Positions 7,827-10,035 of a stretch of DNA of 10,035 nucleotides are shown here, piece by piece (within the stretch, counting starts at the first letter, position 1; each line of letters begins with the position of its first letter). The notes beneath the pieces are model-generated. The model was not told where the DNA came from, made no database searches, and saw nothing but the letters and a program-made list of their open reading frames with translations. The stretch lies in NCBI GenBank assembly GCA_003024985.2, contig PXIH01S0004966.1; one strand, 5' to 3'. A program made the position numbers and the translations under genes. The DNA is from Euperipatoides rowelli. Taxonomy: Eukaryota; Onychophora; Udeonychophora; Euonychophora; Peripatopsidae.

Positions 7827-8054
7827 CATTAAATTTGAAAAATCGATTTTTTTTATTTTTTAAATTAAGATTACTATTCTTTTAATTTATTTTTTTGTTA
7901 AATCTCTTGGGATAATTAAAGACAAGTATATTTTGAGTCTTTTAAACTAAAAAAAATAGTAATTGAAGCATATTTGAATATAATAATAATTATTGATTAT
8001 GAAAAACAAGGAAATGAAAATGGCGATTCTCAATCGCCATTGGAGTGGAAAGGG
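7813..8054. mobile_element. piggyBac-type MITE (242 bp) with TTAA target duplication
   Basis: The ends are perfect 14-bp inverted repeats: CCCTTTCCACTCCA at 7813-7826 and TGGAGTGGAAAGGG at 8041-8054. Both are flanked by TTAA (7809-7812 and 8055-8058), the target site duplicated by piggyBac-superfamily transposases, and the CCCTTT start is also usual for that superfamily. The interior is short, very AT-rich and non-coding, so movement would have needed a transposase supplied from elsewhere. The insertion splits the RT of the jockey/CR1-like element, whose frame continues through a single TTAA. Subterminal palindromes lie at 7838-7851 and 8019-8041. Confidence 0.9.
8019..8041. repeat. Subterminal palindrome in the MITE
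   Basis: AATGGCGATT and AATCGCCATT form a perfect 10-bp inverted repeat around CTC. It abuts and overlaps the right terminal repeat by one base. Subterminal repeats can be transposase contact sites in piggyBac relatives; that role is inferred. Confidence 0.8.
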
Positions 8055-8058
8055 TTAA
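8041..8058 (-). repeat. Right 14-bp terminal inverted repeat and TTAA duplication of the MITE
   Basis: TGGAGTGGAAAGGG is followed by TTAA at 8055-8058. It is the exact reverse complement of the left end. Confidence 0.92.
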
Positions 8059-8570
8059 CTCTGTGCACACGATTTCTTAAATAACTATAAATAAATTAAA
8101 TATTTATACAATAAATATTAAGCACATCTAAATTATCTAATAACAGATCATGTCTGACTCTGTCGAATGCTTTTCCAAAATCAATGTAACCCATCAACCT
8201 AAAATCCCCTAGACATTAAATCAGTCAAATAATCGTAAAAGCTGATAAATTAGTTAAAGTCAATCTCTTCTTTATAAAACCTTGTTGATAGGGTGACAAA
8301 CTAAGTTCAATTAGAGCATATAATTTATTCTTAAAATAAACTCAATGACCTAAGATAGCACAGGTAAAGTAGATATCGGCCTATAGTTTCAATTAAATAT
8401 CTGGAGCTTTTTTTTATTATAAACAGGAGTAGTAATAGTTGATTTAAGGTATCTAAGGAAAATGCCAGTTGAAAAAGAAAAATTAATCAAATATGTCAAA
8501 ATATCAACAATAAATGGAGATATTGCCTTTACAAGGAGGAACACAGGCAGTGGATGTATTATATCCATCC

Positions 8571-9159
8571 TTAATGTGATTGATAGAAAGTAGTAACATC
8601 ATTACCATTTACAACAAAAAAAAAGTCTTTCAAGGAACCAGTCTAATCACCAAGATCAAAAGCACTATAAATCTCATTAGAGCAGTAGTTTTTCATAAAG
8701 CTAGTCTGAAAATGTTCAACAATATTAAAATTGCCAAAATTTCATCATCCACAATCTTCATTACACAAGGTATTGAATGGTGAGAACTTGCACTCGTGAA
8801 CCTAATGAACTTCCACAAAGAGTATTGATCACGACCATCATTCCTATTGTTTCAAAAAATAGGAACGGGTTTTCTTAATTAGGCATATTCTGATCTATCA
8901 GAAATATTAACACAATGAGCTACCTTTTTAAAATGTAATATTCTTGCTTAAATTAGGATTGAACCAGGGAAATAATTTAGTAGTAGGATTATTAATAGTA
9001 ATTTTAGGAACATATCTCACAATAGAATTATTATTAATGATATTCAAAAATTTGTTAAAAGATACATCAGGACTCAAATCATTCATTTCAGAGGCCTAGT
9101 CAATTGACTCCAGAGCAGCTCTCTCAGCTCACAAAATTATTATTTTTTTTTTTTTTTTG
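8571..9159 (-). other. Linker between endonuclease and RT of the jockey/CR1-like element
   Basis: Weakly conserved coding remnant. Recognisable pieces are SPDVSFNKFLNIINNN (near 9070), the VPKIT...LFPWFNPNL block (about 9015-8955), which matches the 'VP...PW.n..L' signature before the RT in this group, KKVAHCVNISDRSEYA (near 8915), and NIVEHFQTSFMKN (near 8710). It has several stops and at least two frame changes. A 16-base T run (9143-9158) marks the junction with the endonuclease. No catalytic motif is expected here. Confidence 0.65.
9143..9158. repeat. T16 homopolymer
   Basis: Sixteen consecutive T (A16 on the element's coding strand) sit just after the endonuclease of the jockey/CR1-like element. 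It is followed by another A/T-rich stretch. It looks like expansion of a lysine-rich coding A run, not a retrotransposon tail, because coding similarity exists on both sides. Confidence 0.75.
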
Positions 9160-9830
9160 CAATTAAAAAATTTTAAATTACCATGTCTGGATTCATTCAT
9201 AAATTTATCAGAGCCAAACTGAAAAACCACTGGCCCATGATCAGAACTAAATATATCCATGGATGGATAGGAGTCAACATTATAATCAGTAAACAAAGGA
9301 TCAAGATAGTTTGATTTTCGAGTAGGAAATAATTTTTTTTTTGTGATAATCCTAAAGTAATAAAACATTAATATCATACAAAGAGTGAGTAAAATCACCA
9401 ACAAGAATGGTTTTACAAATCAAATCATGGTCAGACAATATATTATACTATCTCAGACTGCAGTAAGTCTAACACTTGTGACAACAGGAGTTGGTAAGTA
9501 TACAAGAATAAGCCTAAATCTATATTGTGATAACCATAGGCATACCAAAACAAAATAGGTTTTAAACATTTTGATACTTAAACTAGATCTAATATTGGGT
9601 TTTTATACAATAGCTAAGCCATCCTTTTTAGATTGTCTATCTCTCCTGAAAACACTAAAATTTCCAGAAAAAAGAGAATCATTAAAATCCTGTGTAAGGC
9701 ATGTTTCAGTAATTAAATACTATATTGAGTAATAGTCGAGTTATCAAGGCTTCATGAAAGTTATTGATGTCTTTCAATACACTCCTAGCATTTTTTCTAA
9801 TATGCAAGAAAAAAAAATGAATCAGGTTTA
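9160..9830 (-). pseudogene. Endonuclease domain remnant of the jockey/CR1-like element
   Basis: Visible APE-type endonuclease signatures in order: NARSVLKDINNF (NARS start motif, codons around 9792-9781), ITETCL (catalytic Glu codon 9705-9707), FSVFRRDRQSKKDGLAIV (about 9665-9600), LVYLPTP (near 9495), VGDFTHS (GDFT at 9388-9399, where GDFN is usual), NYLDPLF (near 9310), and SSDHGPVVF (SDH codons 9237-9245). Stops include a TAA right after GLAIV. A T10 run at 9333-9342 coincides with the frame change between GDFT and NYLDP. The 91-residue open stretch 9404-9129 is only the C-terminal third. Confidence 0.8.
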
Positions 9831-10035
9831 TTAAACATTGATTAGGGCCAGAACATATTATATAACTTTTACTATGTGTATCCAAACTTTGTAGTTGCTA
9901 TTAATTGTAAGATCTGAATTAGGGATCTCAAGTAAGCTCCTATAAGAAACAGGATTCACACTAGAAACCAAGAGAATCAAAATTAATTTCAGATATGTTG
10001 TATTAGTTGAATGGTATCATAAAGTCTATATTATA
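9831..10035. other. Right edge, no feature assigned
   Basis: AT-rich sequence upstream of the endonuclease of the jockey/CR1-like element. One minus-strand frame is open from about 10000 to 9865 (for example SSVNPVSYRSLLEIP). It may be N-terminal coding or 5' untranslated sequence of that element, but no family motif is recognisable. Confidence 0.4.

Larger units (their letters stand above)
7069..8570 (-). pseudogene. Reverse transcriptase and post-RT region of the jockey/CR1-like element, split by a MITE
   Basis: RT blocks in order: FIVDILTYLINFSFSTG (near 8515), NYRPIS (8371-8388, preceded by an in-frame TGA at 8389-8391), PYQQGF (8276-8293), motif A DFGKAFDRV (catalytic Asp 8180-8182), YLRNR (near 8080), then the MITE, then SGVIQGSVLGPLLF (near 7770-7729) and motif C FVDD (7667-7678), with IKDLDLL and LSWSNHI near 7430. 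The post-RT part continues in another frame as FLGLLKRI (near 7380), KLEHIHYMFILYLS and SYGELCNLFGIPTLEYRR (about 7205-7150), then decays and stops at the LTR edge. The catalytic aspartates are intact. The start codon of the 144-residue open stretch (7822-7388) lies inside the MITE and is not the true start. Confidence 0.85.
7069..9830 (-). mobile_element. Jockey/CR1-group non-LTR retrotransposon, degenerate, interrupted by a MITE and an LTR
   Basis: A second non-LTR element, distinct from the Tx1-like one, read on the minus strand. Endonuclease blocks (9830-9160) are followed by a linker (9120-8570), RT (8570-7400) and the post-RT region (7400-7070). The RT motif set (YRPIS, QQGF, DFGKAFDRVRHDLL, SGVIQGSVLGPLLF, FVDD) and the post-RT block with LEYRR are typical of the jockey/CR1 superfamily; I cannot settle the clade by eye. 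No ORF1 is recognised in the window. A TTAA-flanked MITE splits the RT, and similarity ends where the gypsy LTR begins near 7068, before the expected ORF end. Stops and frame changes occur throughout. It appears the oldest element here because two others lie within it. Confidence 0.85.

Noticed and set aside
8580-8783. Plus-strand ORF of 67 codons
   Set aside because: It lies opposite the linker of the jockey/CR1-like element. Short, lysine- and isoleucine-rich, and not supported.
9143-9158. Poly(A) tail of a retrotransposon insertion
   Set aside because: Coding similarity to the same element lies on both sides of the run, and no target duplication is seen around it.
1-10035. CRISPR array, tRNA, rRNA, phage or bacterial operon
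   Set aside because: There are no regularly spaced repeats, no cloverleaf seen by eye, and the gene families are eukaryotic retrotransposons.
1-10035. A new functional multi-gene system
   Set aside because: All coding blocks fit known retrotransposon domains in the usual order, and all are broken. Nothing suggests a retained host function.

Overview
The window looks like AT-rich intergenic DNA from an animal, probably an invertebrate. It holds no intact host gene. I could place almost all of it in four transposable elements. Three are decayed retrotransposons, all read on the minus strand, and the fourth is a small DNA-transposon derivative. Taxonomy is inferred only from the element families (a Tx1/L1-like non-LTR element, a Mag-like Ty3/gypsy element, a jockey/CR1-like non-LTR element and a piggyBac-type MITE), the low GC content and the scarcity of CpG. 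I cannot name a species.

Layout from high to low coordinates, which is the transcription direction of the retrotransposons. (1) About 9830 to 7069 is a jockey/CR1-like element with endonuclease, linker, reverse transcriptase (RT) and C-terminal region, interrupted by many stops and frameshifts. A 242-bp MITE with perfect 14-bp terminal inverted repeats and a TTAA target duplication (7809-8058) sits inside its RT. The RT frame resumes exactly when the MITE and one TTAA are ignored. (2) About 7068 to 4160 is a Ty3/gypsy element of the Mag type: an LTR (~6896-7068), a tRNA-Leu-type primer-binding site (6881-6895), then remnants of gag with zinc knuckles, protease, RT, RNase H and the start of integrase. 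It stops abruptly inside the integrase zinc-binding domain. (3) About 4160 to 1 is a Tx1/L1-like element with ORF1 (RNA-binding protein with zinc knuckles), a 23-nt spacer and ORF2 (endonuclease plus RT). It runs off the left edge before its 3' end.

The order suggests nested insertions. The gypsy element appears to have landed in the 3' end of the jockey/CR1-like gene, the Tx1-like element then landed in the gypsy integrase gene, and the MITE landed separately in the jockey/CR1-like RT. The missing halves (rest of integrase, 3' LTR, last codons of the oldest element) should lie left of position 1.

Every coding region is a pseudogene. Many frame breaks coincide with homopolymer runs, so some could be sequencing errors, but numerous stops and substituted metal-binding or catalytic residues show real decay. 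I found no tRNA, rRNA, CRISPR array or host coding gene, and nothing that looks like a new functional system. The most informative signals are the nesting and the exact MITE insertion.
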